Assembly: GCF_020091405.1 (NCBI RefSeq)
Contig: NZ_CP081903.1
Location: 6,200,501 to 6,264,500, forward strand
Origin: Bacteroides cellulosilyticus
GTDB lineage: Bacteria > Bacteroidota > Bacteroidia > Bacteroidales > Bacteroidaceae
Direction of reading: 5' to 3'
DNA length: 64,000 bases
Below the pieces are notes generated by a model. That model did no database searches and was not told where the DNA came from. It was given only the letters and a program-made list of their open reading frames with translations. Positions 53,228 through 61,096 of the stretch are shown here, one piece after another. How positions within the stretch are numbered: the first letter of the stretch is position 1; each line of letters begins with the position of its first letter. Made by a program: the position numbers and the translations under genes.

Positions 53228-53929
53228 ATGACTTATTCACACGAAGTGGAACACATGTGTGTTGTAAAGAAGGGTCCTAACCACGGACCGGCTCCCATAC
53301 CCGAAGAAGGCAAATGGGTAAAATCAAAAGAAATAGTTGATATTTCAGGTTTAACACATGGTGTAGGTTGGTGTGCTCCTCAACAAGGTGCTTGTAAACT
53401 GACTTTGAACGTAAAAGAAGGTATCATTCAGGAAGCATTGGTTGAAACAATCGGTTGCTCTGGTATGACTCACTCAGCTGCTATGGCTGCCGAAATCCTT
53501 CCGGGCAAGACAGTACTCGAAGCATTGAATACTGACCTTGTTTGCGACGCTATCAATACAGCGATGCGTGAACTTTTCCTGCAAATCGTTTACGGACGTA
53601 CTCAGTCTGCTTTCTCAGAAGGTGGTTTGATCATCGGTGCAGGTTTGGAAGACTTGGGTAAAGGTCTGCGTAGCCAGGTAGGTACACTGTACGGTACTTT
53701 GGCAAAAGGTCCTCGTTACCTGGAAATGGCCGAAGGTTACATCAAGAATATCTTCTTGGATAAGAATGACGAGATCTGCGGATACGAATTCGTTCACATG
53801 GGTAAATTCATGGATGAAATCAAGAAGGGTACAGATGCTAACGAAGCATTGAAGAAAGTTACCGGTACTTACGGTCGCGTAACACCTGAGCAGGGAGCAG
53901 TTAAACATATTGATCCACGTCACGAATAA
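53228..53929 (+). CDS. IscU/NifU-like iron-sulfur cluster assembly scaffold protein
   Basis: 233 residues. The NifU-N/IscU core is visible as GWCAPQQGACKLTLNVKEG and VETIGCSGMTHSAAMAAEIL followed by PGKTVLEAL, which parallels the FxxxGCxxAxASSS...GKTVDEA pattern of IscU; Cys49, Cys56, Cys77 and Cys106 are candidate cluster ligands. The C-terminal ~100 residues (ECGYEF-type strand, MGKFMDEIKKGTDANEALKK) extend beyond IscU. Codon use is strongly biased (ggt, cgt, ctg), suggesting high expression. It lies 19 bp before the GGGtGRT gene and shares its transcript. Scaffold function is by family resemblance only. Confidence 0.82.
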   Translation: MTYSHEVEHMCVVKKGPNHGPAPIPEEGKWVKSKEIVDISGLTHGVGWCAPQQGACKLTLNVKEGIIQEALVETIGCSGMTHSAAMAAEILPGKTVLEALNTDLVCDAINTAMRELFLQIVYGRTQSAFSEGGLIIGAGLEDLGKGLRSQVGTLYGTLAKGPRYLEMAEGYIKNIFLDKNDEICGYEFVHMGKFMDEIKKGTDANEALKKVTGTYGRVTPEQGAVKHIDPRHE

Positions 53930-53948
53930 TATAAGGAGGAAAGAAATT

Positions 53949-54959
53949 ATGATTAGAGAAGTAAAATTTGAAAGTCAAGACCGTCGTATCAAAGGTATCA
54001 TTGCTGCCTTGAACGCTAACGGCATCAAAGACATCGAGGAAGCTAACGCCATCTGCGACGCTGCCGGACTTGATCCTTATAAAACGTGTGAAGAAACTCA
54101 GCCGATCTGTTTCGAAAATGCAAAGTGGGCTTACGTAGTAGGTGCAGCTATCGCTATCAAGAAAGGTTGTAAGAATGCTGCTGACGCTGCCGAAGCTATC
54201 GGTATCGGTCTGCAAGCTTTCTGTATCCCGGGTTCTGTAGCCGATGACCGTAAGGTTGGTATCGGTCATGGTAACCTGGCAGCTATGTTGCTGCGCGAAG
54301 AGACTAAGTGTTTTGCTTTCTTGGCAGGTCACGAGTCATTTGCTGCCGCAGAAGGCGCTATCAAAATTGCTGCTAAAGCAGACAAGGTACGTAAAGAACC
54401 TCTGCGTTGTATCCTGAACGGTTTGGGTAAGGATGCTGCACAGATCATCTCTCGTATCAACGGCTTTACTTATGTACAAACTCAATTCGACTACTATACT
54501 TCTGAACTGAAAGTTGTTCGCGAAATCGCTTACTCTGAAGGTGACCGTGCCAAAGTAAAATGCTACGGTTGCGACGACGTTCGTGAAGGTGTAGCTGTTA
54601 TGTGGAAAGAAGGCGTAGACGTTTCTATCACTGGTAACTCTACTAACCCGACTCGTTTCCAACACCCGGTTGCAGGTACTTACAAGAAAGAGCGTATGCT
54701 TGCTGGTAAACCTTATTTCTCAGTTGCTTCCGGTGGTGGTACAGGTCGTACTCTTCACCCGGATAACATGGCAGCCGGTCCGGCTTCTTATGGCATGACA
54801 GATACTATGGGCCGTATGCACTCAGACGCTCAGTTCGCTGGTTCTTCATCAGTTCCTGCTCACGTAGAAATGATGGGATTCCTGGGTATCGGTAACAACC
54901 CGATGGTAGGTTGTACAGTGGCTTGTGCGGTAGACGTGGCTCAGGCTTTGAGCAAGTAA
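53949..54959 (+). CDS. GGGtGRT-family protein of unknown function
   Basis: 336 residues from the ATG at 53949, placed 8 bp after a strong ggagga Shine-Dalgarno sequence, which is unusual in Bacteroides. The family signature FSVASGGGTGRTLHPDNMAA is at about 257-276 (GGGTGRT 262-268). There are eleven cysteines, including CYGC (205-208) and GCTVAC (321-326). Conserved-looking glycine-rich stretches (AFCIPGSVADDRKVGIGHGN) suggest a nucleotide- or cofactor-binding fold. Pairing with an IscU-like scaffold suggests that it binds or receives an iron-sulfur cluster (inference). Codon bias indicates a highly expressed protein. I know the family only as a named, uncharacterised protein. Confidence 0.85.
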   Translation: MIREVKFESQDRRIKGIIAALNANGIKDIEEANAICDAAGLDPYKTCEETQPICFENAKWAYVVGAAIAIKKGCKNAADAAEAIGIGLQAFCIPGSVADDRKVGIGHGNLAAMLLREETKCFAFLAGHESFAAAEGAIKIAAKADKVRKEPLRCILNGLGKDAAQIISRINGFTYVQTQFDYYTSELKVVREIAYSEGDRAKVKCYGCDDVREGVAVMWKEGVDVSITGNSTNPTRFQHPVAGTYKKERMLAGKPYFSVASGGGTGRTLHPDNMAAGPASYGMTDTMGRMHSDAQFAGSSSVPAHVEMMGFLGIGNNPMVGCTVACAVDVAQALSK

Positions 54960-54986
54960 TTCAAGTTACTTCATATAGATAAGATA

Positions 54987-55021
54987 AACTCCTGTAATTT
55001 TTGTGGTTGCAGGAGTTTTTT
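54987..55021 (+). terminator. Terminator of the GGGtGRT operon
   Basis: aactcctg (54987-54994) pairs with caggagtt (55110 minus 100, that is 55010-55017), followed by a run of T. It lies 27 bp after the stop codon. Confidence 0.85.
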
Positions 55022-55433
55022 CTTTATGGAAACTTGACTTGGATAACTGACTGAATCACCTTGCGTCACTTATCATTTAGAGTTAATGAACGGTGAATCA
55101 GTAAGGGGGTAACAGGCTAAATTCTACCTTATTCAAGTCAGCACACCCCATGTAAAGAGTAGCCAATTACCTCTCAAATCACGCCATAAGCAGGTTACTT
55201 TCACAGCCGATTTGCAGCCGAATTTGCCATTCTTAAAAAGCGGCTGTAAGAATTAGCATAATCAACTATAATACAATGCGATACACTCCATGTAACATTT
55301 AATTTAAAATGGAGAAACATTGTACAATGGTATACTTCTCATTAAGAGTTTGTACAAGGCATCTAATGCGTTAAATTGGGAGATAGTGAATACGCTTGGT
55401 TCATGAGCTGAGTGGATTATTGATTAAGAGAGG

Positions 55434-55461
55434 AAAGGGCATCATATACTTAGTGTCCTTT
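55434..55461 (+). terminator. Terminator-like hairpin upstream of the toxin-antitoxin module
   Basis: aaagggca (55434-55441) pairs with tgtccttt (55454-55461) with one G-U pair, followed by ctttat. Its right arm and tail resemble the terminator after yoeB. Confidence 0.55.
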
Positions 55462-55489
55462 CTTTATATCTAATAATTAACTAATTAAA

Positions 55490-55521
55490 TTTGCAAGTAC
55501 GCGAATAAGTACATATTTTTG
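55490..55521 (+). promoter_or_regulatory. Promoter of the yefM-yoeB module
   Basis: TTTGC at 55490-55494 and TATTTTTG at 55514-55521, 19 bp apart. An aaaggagg Shine-Dalgarno at 55531-55538 precedes the ATG. Confidence 0.8.
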
Positions 55522-55542
55522 TAGCAAACAAAAGGAGGAATT

Positions 55543-55797
55543 ATGAGAACAGCCAATTACACCGATTTAAGAGCGAATCTTAAAGGTTACATTGATTCAG
55601 TGATTGATGACTATGATACTGTAATCGTCAATCGCGGTAATGGTAAAGGAGTAGTGATGATTTCCCTTGATGAATACAATTCACTGAAAGAGACTGAATA
55701 TATCATGTCCTCACCTGCAACAATGGAAGCTATACGTCAAGGCGAAGAAGATATAAAGAATGGCAAGGGAATAGAGGTAGACTTAGATGAATTATGA
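55543..55797 (+). CDS. YefM/Phd-family antitoxin
   Basis: 84 residues, normal for YefM. The N-terminal DNA-binding and dimer fold is MRTANYTDLRANLKGYIDSV with NRGNGKGVVMISLDEYNSLK, the family hallmark. The acidic C-terminal tail (RQGEEDIKNGKGIEVDLDEL) would wrap the toxin. It neutralises the YoeB-type toxin encoded next, whose ATG overlaps its stop by 4 bp. YefM-YoeB complexes usually repress their own promoter; the promoter at 55490-55521 would be the target. Confidence 0.93.
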   Translation: MRTANYTDLRANLKGYIDSVIDDYDTVIVNRGNGKGVVMISLDEYNSLKETEYIMSSPATMEAIRQGEEDIKNGKGIEVDLDEL

Positions 55798-56063
55798 AAG
55801 TAATATTTTCACCTCTTGCTATGGAGCAATGGGAGTACTGGAAGAAAAACAATCCTAATATTGCCAAACGCATCAAGAAGATTCTTCTCGACATTAGAGA
55901 GCATCCTTATACAGGAATCGCAAAGCCAGAACCTCTTAAATATGATTTAGCGGGTAAATGGTCAAGACGCATCAATGAGGAACATAGGATTATTTACTCT
56001 GTAAATGATGACAGAATAGAGATTGATATACTATCAATGAGATACCATTACTCCAAGAAGTAA
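55794..56063 (+). CDS. YoeB/Txe-family mRNA interferase toxin
   Basis: 89 residues, normal for YoeB. Family pattern: FSPLAMEQWEYWKKNNPNIA, KILLDIREHPYTGIAKPEPL, WSRRINEEHRIIYSV and a C-terminal ILSMRYHYSKK. The Glu and Arg of the central motifs and the His in RYHY correspond to the ribosome-dependent nuclease residues, so the toxin looks intact. It cleaves mRNA in the ribosome A site when the antitoxin is degraded. Confidence 0.93.
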   Translation: MKVIFSPLAMEQWEYWKKNNPNIAKRIKKILLDIREHPYTGIAKPEPLKYDLAGKWSRRINEEHRIIYSVNDDRIEIDILSMRYHYSKK

Positions 56064-56089
56064 CCATACTATCCCATACTATTAACTGC

Positions 56090-56123
56090 AAGGACATCTA
56101 TTAAATTAGGTGTCCTTTTTTTA
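56090..56123 (+). terminator. Terminator of the toxin-antitoxin module
   Basis: aaggaca (56090-56096) pairs with tgtcctt (56111-56117), followed by a T-run. It lies 27 bp after the yoeB stop. Confidence 0.85.
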
Positions 56124-56286
56124 TTTTACACACCATTAAAAGATTATACATTAATACTAAAGATATTGAGATTTGATATTTGAGACTAAATAAATTAGAG
56201 CTTACTTATTAATACTCTGAATTGTTTGTCTCGAATCACTAATTATCTTAGTAGAAATACTTCTCTACTTTTAATACATAAGTTTA

Positions 56287-56317
56287 GTTGCAAATACAAA
56301 CATCTTTCGTAACTTTG
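56287..56317 (+). promoter_or_regulatory. Promoter of the structured leader/BspA-like gene
   Basis: GTTGC at 56287-56291 and TAACTTTG at 56310-56317, 18 bp apart. Transcription would start near 56324, leaving about 310 nt before the BspA-like start codon. Confidence 0.75.
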
Positions 56318-56377
56318 CACCAGTTTCAGCCTTAAGCGTTAAGGTTGACTTGTATTTAACGAAAGGTGTTATTGATA

Positions 56378-56555
56378 TTATCTTCTATTGACAAATTCTC
56401 GCAAAATTTGAAAGTAGTATGAAGATGATAGCAATAGCACCCATATCTGTTTGATTATGTTTTCCTCTATGGGACTTCATAGTTGTAAATGGGTGTGGGG
56501 TTGCTATTGCTTTATCCATACTACAGGTAATGCGAGAAGCCAGTCAATAGGATAA
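56378..56555 (+). ncRNA. Long multi-stem structured RNA (leader or sRNA), 6S-like layout
   Basis: Nested pairings found by eye: 56378-56382 plus 56385-56392 with 56543-56555 (13 bp, 2-nt bulge); ttctcgca 56396-56403 with 56531-56538; gtagtatg 56414-56421 with 56517-56524; agcaatagca 56430-56439 with 56502-56511; cccat 56440-56444 with 56489-56493; and an apical ctatg/catag hairpin at 56467-56482. All arms are perfect complements in strict nesting, giving one elongated rod with internal loops. It is preceded by a small hairpin (56330-56344) and followed by another (gttccct 56564-56570 with 56602-56608). A good promoter lies just upstream. It may be the 5' leader of the BspA-like gene or a separate small RNA. 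Confidence 0.65.
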
Positions 56556-56634
56556 AGTTAATAGTTCCCTGCACCTTCTTTATTTAGTAACTGCCTACCA
56601 TAGGGAACAGGTAAGCACAAATAGATTATGGAAT

Positions 56635-58233
56635 ATGAGTAAATTTAGATTATTGGTAACTGTATTATTAGTTGCATTGTGTACAGGATTCTATTCTTGT
56701 GGTGAGGATGATGACAACAATAATACAAGTAATGAAGGTGGGAATAGTTCTATCACAGGAACTACAGCGAAAGTCGATTTGAAGAAAGCTGGTTCACTAT
56801 CAACTTTAATTTCTGACGATGTTAAGTTTAATATTACAGACCTAACTATTACTGGAGATATTAATGGTGATGATATTATATTAATTCGTGAAATGGCAGG
56901 TGCAGACATGAATGGAGATGAAACGAAAGGACGCCTATCTGTATTAAACCTCAAAGACGCTAATATAGTTGCAGGTGGAAATCCATACTACGTTAAATCA
57001 ACAACAGAAGCGTGCTACTCTAAGAAAAATATTGTAGGTTCGTATATGTTTGCTAATTGCAAATTGTCAAATGTAACACTTCCTAGTAATGCGACAGAAA
57101 TTGGAAGCTACATATTTAATAAAAAAGATATAGAAGGTAATCCAACAGACAATACTATTTTGACATCTATTATAATTGGAGATAAAGTTACTATTATTGG
57201 CTATAGCGCATTTAGTGGGTGTACAAGCCTAACAGAAGTTATTATTCCCGCCAGTGTGGTTCAAATAAGTGATGGAGCTTTTAGTGGATATACAACGAAG
57301 GAATTTATAGTATCAGAAGATAATCACTATTATTCGTCTTTAGATGGAGTACTCTTTAATAAAGATAAATCCCAATTACTTATATACCCTATAGCTAAAC
57401 CTAATTCAAGCTATGTCATACCAAATAGTGTTACATCTATTAAAAAATATACTTTTAGTAGTTGCAAATTAACCTCTATCACTATTGGCGATAAGATAAC
57501 CGACATAACTGATATAGGATTCAATGAGTACATAGCAGAATACAAAGTGTCAGAAGGTAATAACAATTATTCTTCTTTAGAAGGAGTACTATTCAATAAG
57601 GATAGAACTAAACTTGTAGCGTATCCCAAAGCTAAAACAAATTCAAGTTATACAATACCTAGTAGCGTTAATGAAATTGGAAACGAGGTATTTAGTGGCT
57701 GCTCCAATTTAACCACACTAAATTTAAACAATGTTACTAGAATTGGAAGATATATAACTAGCTATATTAGAAGTTTTACTGTACCAGATAGTAATACTGC
57801 ATACTCTGCGATAGATGGCGTTCTATTCAATAAAGACCAAACATCATTAATAGTATATCCAATGGCGTTAATGAAAGATTACGAACCCAATGGAAAAGGT
57901 AGTAGTTATACTATACCTGATGGAGTAGAAACTATAGCCTCCTATGCTTTTTTCCCTTTGGGAGAGTTTATTCATATTGATGATATTACTCATTTCCAAT
58001 ATTACCTATTAGAAAACCTTACAATTCCGGCCAGTGTAAATCACATTAATAATGGCGAAGCTCTTTTGGGAGTATTAAACATTCACTGTAAAGGTGAAAT
58101 TCCACCTAACATATATATTAGTAACTTTTCGCAAAATCCATTTACTAACAGAAATGTATATGTTCCTATGAGTGCGGTAAACGCATATAAGCAAGCTATT
58201 GGATGGAAGGATAATAACATTATAGGTGAATAA
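56635..58233 (+). CDS. BspA-like leucine-rich repeat surface lipoprotein
   Basis: 532 residues. Lipobox FYSC (Cys22) followed by an acidic and Asn-rich spacer (GEDDDNNNTSNEGGN). The body is made of BspA/LRR_5-type repeats: VTIIGYSAFSGCTSLTEVII, IPASVVQISDGAFSG, VNEIGNEVFSGCSNLTTLNL, IPDGVETIASYAFFP. Between them recurs a ~60-residue module ending YSSLDGVLFNKDKSQLLIYP, repeated three times with small changes. Such proteins mediate attachment or interaction at the cell surface; the partner is unknown. It is A/T-rich relative to its neighbours, which may mean horizontal gain. Confidence 0.85.
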   Translation: MSKFRLLVTVLLVALCTGFYSCGEDDDNNNTSNEGGNSSITGTTAKVDLKKAGSLSTLISDDVKFNITDLTITGDINGDDIILIREMAGADMNGDETKGRLSVLNLKDANIVAGGNPYYVKSTTEACYSKKNIVGSYMFANCKLSNVTLPSNATEIGSYIFNKKDIEGNPTDNTILTSIIIGDKVTIIGYSAFSGCTSLTEVIIPASVVQISDGAFSGYTTKEFIVSEDNHYYSSLDGVLFNKDKSQLLIYPIAKPNSSYVIPNSVTSIKKYTFSSCKLTSITIGDKITDITDIGFNEYIAEYKVSEGNNNYSSLEGVLFNKDRTKLVAYPKAKTNSSYTIPSSVNEIGNEVFSGCSNLTTLNLNNVTRIGRYITSYIRSFTVPDSNTAYSAIDGVLFNKDQTSLIVYPMALMKDYEPNGKGSSYTIPDGVETIASYAFFPLGEFIHIDDITHFQYYLLENLTIPASVNHINNGEALLGVLNIHCKGEIPPNIYISNFSQNPFTNRNVYVPMSAVNAYKQAIGWKDNNIIGE

Positions 58234-58253
58234 AACATATTACTAACTAAAGT

Positions 58254-58279
58254 TTCCCACCCTCAAAAGGAGGTGGGAA
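58254..58279 (+). terminator. 3' hairpin of the BspA-like gene
   Basis: ttcccacc (58254-58261) pairs with ggtgggaa (58272-58279). The stem is strong but has no T-run after it, so it may be a factor-assisted terminator or stabilising hairpin. Confidence 0.6.
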
Positions 58280-58369
58280 TATAACAGATTTTCAGAAATT
58301 ATTCGTAAACTAGAGAGTGCTAACAAGCTGGTTTACAATAATTGAAAGAATTAATATTATGTATGAAAA

Positions 58370-58642
58370 ATGCGCCCAATGCTGCAAGATGTATTGAATG
58401 ATAAAAAGAATGCACAGCAAATTATAGTAATGGCAGAAGCTTTCTATAGATACAATTTTAAGGATGCTACTACGGTTTAGAATACACCAATAGTAGCTCC
58501 TTTTGATATACCACCTAACATTAAGTGGACTTATATTTTGATTGGAATTGCAACCAATTTTTGAGAATACAAATGTGAAGTGTTATCCTTTGATGGAACT
58601 AAAAGAGACTTTACATTTAAAATCAATATAGAAATGGTATGA
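58370..58642 (+). pseudogene. Decayed ORF, three in-frame stops, family unknown
   Basis: From the ATG at 58370 one frame reads MRPMLQDVLNDKKNAQQIIV and AEAFYRYNFKDATTV to a TAG at 58478, continues NTPIVAPFDIPPNIKWTYIL to a TGA at 58562, then EYKCEVLSFDGTKRDF to a TGA at 58640. The composition stays protein-like across the stops, the usual look of a gene degraded by point mutation. The rest of 58280-58830 holds nothing else I recognise. No homologue comes to mind. Confidence 0.5.
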
Positions 58643-58830
58643 TTGTTACTGACGAAATTAAACAGTATTTGAAAGCCGTTTAAAGACTACAGAATGATCT
58701 AGTTACTTTCTTATTAAAACTGTCACAAGTTATTTTTTGAGTATAACATAGATATTTTTCACACATTATAGTAATATTGTAGATTTTGACTAATAAACAA
58801 GAATTATTGACCAACAAAGTTAGAATTTAG

Positions 58831-58861
58831 TTGTATATTTAATAATTATACAATACCTTTG
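58831..58861 (+). promoter_or_regulatory. Promoter of the LruC-domain gene
   Basis: TTG at 58831-58833 and TACCTTTG at 58854-58861, 20 bp apart, about 122 bp before the start codon. Confidence 0.65.
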
Positions 58862-58982
58862 CAGTTGTTTATTATGATCATTTTCTACGAACGTCAACCG
58901 AACACTGATTTCTCTTGCATTTGTAAGGATCACACATAGACCGGAAAAAGAAAACGCGAATTATCTCTAAACACTAAATAAT

Positions 58983-60941
58983 ATGTGGAAAAAATTATTA
59001 GGAACTACTCTAATTGCTGCATTTGCATTAAGCAGCTGCACGGACAAAGATGTTTATCAAGGCCCTAAGGAAGATGAAAAAGAATTCAACACCTTCCCCT
59101 TCTCTACTGTACAAAAGGACGTAAACTTAAATGTGAATTACGTAAATGGTGCTGTACAATCAAATGTTTATTTTGAAGTATATGATGAAATGCCTGTCGC
59201 CGAAAGCGAATATGGTACTTATACCAAACGTCAGGATGTAAATTACCTGTTTGCTGCCTATACCAAAGAAGACGGTACTTACCAAGGTAAACTGGAATTG
59301 CCTTCATACCTGACAAAGGTATATATCTATTCTCCTGCTTTCTTTGCACAAACTCTGATGGAGGCAAATGTTGTGGATGGAAGTATCGAAGCAACAGATA
59401 ACACCAGTACTGATACTCGTACAATTACTACCACCCAGTATCCATACGACAGCTATCTGGTAAGTAATAAATACGGAAATGAGGTATGGAAAACCTGGTT
59501 AGGTACATACAATCTGTATAAAAACGGGGATATTAATTATAAGTACAAGGGAAAATTGGCAGCAACTAAAGAGGATGGTTTATATACTGCGCACACTCGT
59601 ATTATAAACACTCATATAACTTGCCCACAAGAATATCGCGGTTATTCGGATATGTACGTCAACAAGGATGCTGAAGTAGTAGTTACATTTCTGGGACAAA
59701 ATACTTGTTGGACCTGTTCATTGGGATATTATTATTATAAAGACGGGGAACAACCAAAAGACTTAAATGACGCCCATGTTATCATGTTGTTTCCTAATAC
59801 CCAAGATGGCAGCTGGTCTAATAACCCCAATCTGGCAGAGCAAAGTGCCGGTATTGATCCGCTGACTGCAGTACAGCTGATGTATTATCCTAACATTGCA
59901 ACCGGAAGTAAAGAAGGAGCAACAACAGCCTTCCCCGCAGGTTACAGAATAGGTTTTGTTCTGGCAACCAATGGTTGGAGCAATCATGTTGGCGGCTTTA
60001 AGGGATACAAAAAATATCGCGCCGCCACCTCAAGTGGTTTGAGTTTAAACGACAAAGGTGTGAACTTTGAAGAACCGCGTACTGCTGTTTATAGATATGG
60101 TGACTGGATATTGACTTCTTTTGAAGATTATATGACTGACGAGAATTTCAGCGATGTGGTCATTACTTTAAAATCTAATCCGGTAGATGCCATCACCGAT
60201 ATTCCTGTAACTAATCCTGATGAGGATAAGACAAGTATTGATTTCCTGAAAGGTACATACGCATTCGAAGACCTTTGGCCCAGTCAGGGAGATTATGATA
60301 TGAATGATGTAGTTGTAAGATATAATTATGGCAGCACTTTCGATGAAAAGAATCTGATATATTCCGAATCATTTACTTTCAAGACTTTCCAAAATATAGC
60401 CAGTAATCAGAACGGTTTAGCATTCCGTCTCAAAACGGAAGGAAATATAGAATCTACCTCCTACTCTATTCGCCAACAAGGTGAAAAGGAATTTACAGAA
60501 ACCACATTTGAATACGAGCCTCAGGATAATGTATACCTTTTGACCACCAATGTGAAAGAAAATATGGGAGCAGAATACAAGGTTACCGTTAATTACAGTA
60601 AACCCATTTCTAAGCAATCTGAAGCCCAAGCTTTTATTTTCAAAAATGATGCGGACGGTTTGCGATGGGAAGTGCATGTTCCTCAGGAAATACCGACATC
60701 CAAAATAAACACGAAGTATTTTGGTCAGGGAGACGATGCATCTAAGCCCAATCAGAGTATATACTATGTACGTAAAGGTAATTACCCATTTGCATTTTTC
60801 CTGAGCCGGGCAACAGAAAGCGATTTAAGCAAATTGCTGGACGGTGCTAATGAAAAAAAAGCTATCAATCTGTTATATAGTGGATATGACGGCTGGGTAA
60901 GCAGTAATGGCGAAAAGAACAAAGACTGGTATAAGAAATAA
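58983..60941 (+). CDS. LruC-domain surface lipoprotein
   Basis: 652 residues. Lipobox LSSC (Cys19). The N-terminal half is a carboxypeptidase-regulatory-like/beta region (VYFEVYDEMPVAESEYGTYT) and a middle region with GYRIGFVLATNGWSNHVGGF and YGDWILTSFEDYMTDENFSD, a DUF4114-like calcium-binding pattern. The LruC signature FEDLWPSQGDYDMNDVVVRY starts the C-terminal domain (about 425-640). Proteins with this domain are secreted or surface-exposed in Bacteroidota; the role is unknown. Single-gene unit with its own promoter and terminator. Confidence 0.85.
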   Translation: MWKKLLGTTLIAAFALSSCTDKDVYQGPKEDEKEFNTFPFSTVQKDVNLNVNYVNGAVQSNVYFEVYDEMPVAESEYGTYTKRQDVNYLFAAYTKEDGTYQGKLELPSYLTKVYIYSPAFFAQTLMEANVVDGSIEATDNTSTDTRTITTTQYPYDSYLVSNKYGNEVWKTWLGTYNLYKNGDINYKYKGKLAATKEDGLYTAHTRIINTHITCPQEYRGYSDMYVNKDAEVVVTFLGQNTCWTCSLGYYYYKDGEQPKDLNDAHVIMLFPNTQDGSWSNNPNLAEQSAGIDPLTAVQLMYYPNIATGSKEGATTAFPAGYRIGFVLATNGWSNHVGGFKGYKKYRAATSSGLSLNDKGVNFEEPRTAVYRYGDWILTSFEDYMTDENFSDVVITLKSNPVDAITDIPVTNPDEDKTSIDFLKGTYAFEDLWPSQGDYDMNDVVVRYNYGSTFDEKNLIYSESFTFKTFQNIASNQNGLAFRLKTEGNIESTSYSIRQQGEKEFTETTFEYEPQDNVYLLTTNVKENMGAEYKVTVNYSKPISKQSEAQAFIFKNDADGLRWEVHVPQEIPTSKINTKYFGQGDDASKPNQSIYYVRKGNYPFAFFLSRATESDLSKLLDGANEKKAINLLYSGYDGWVSSNGEKNKDWYKK

Positions 60942-61006
60942 AAAAATCTAAAGAGGAATTGCTCAGTATGTCTCAAAGAAAAAACTGAGAACGTATTAGA
61001 AAGTAT

Positions 61007-61046
61007 AAAGAGAGTGTCAGCTAGCAAGCAGACACTCTCTTTTTAT
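61007..61046. terminator. Bidirectional terminator between LruC gene and creD
   Basis: aaagagagtgtc (61007-61018) pairs perfectly with 61031-61042, T-rich on the plus strand and acceptable on the minus strand. It serves the convergent LruC and creD genes. Confidence 0.8.
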
Positions 61047-61096
61047 TTATACAGATCATGAATTTCCCCAAAGGACATTCTTTGTTTCAGCCTGGC

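Larger units (their letters stand above)
54960..55542. other. 583-bp intergenic region
   Basis: It holds the GGGtGRT terminator, a second hairpin (55434-55461) and the yefM promoter. Between them are short direct repeats (cagccgatttg and cagccgaattt near 55206-55226) that can pair with cggctg at about 55241. No gene is visible. Confidence 0.5.

Noticed and set aside
54960..55433. tRNA or integrase attachment site in the gap after the GGGtGRT gene
   Set aside because: No T-loop or cloverleaf could be found, and no integrase or flanking direct repeat of suitable length.
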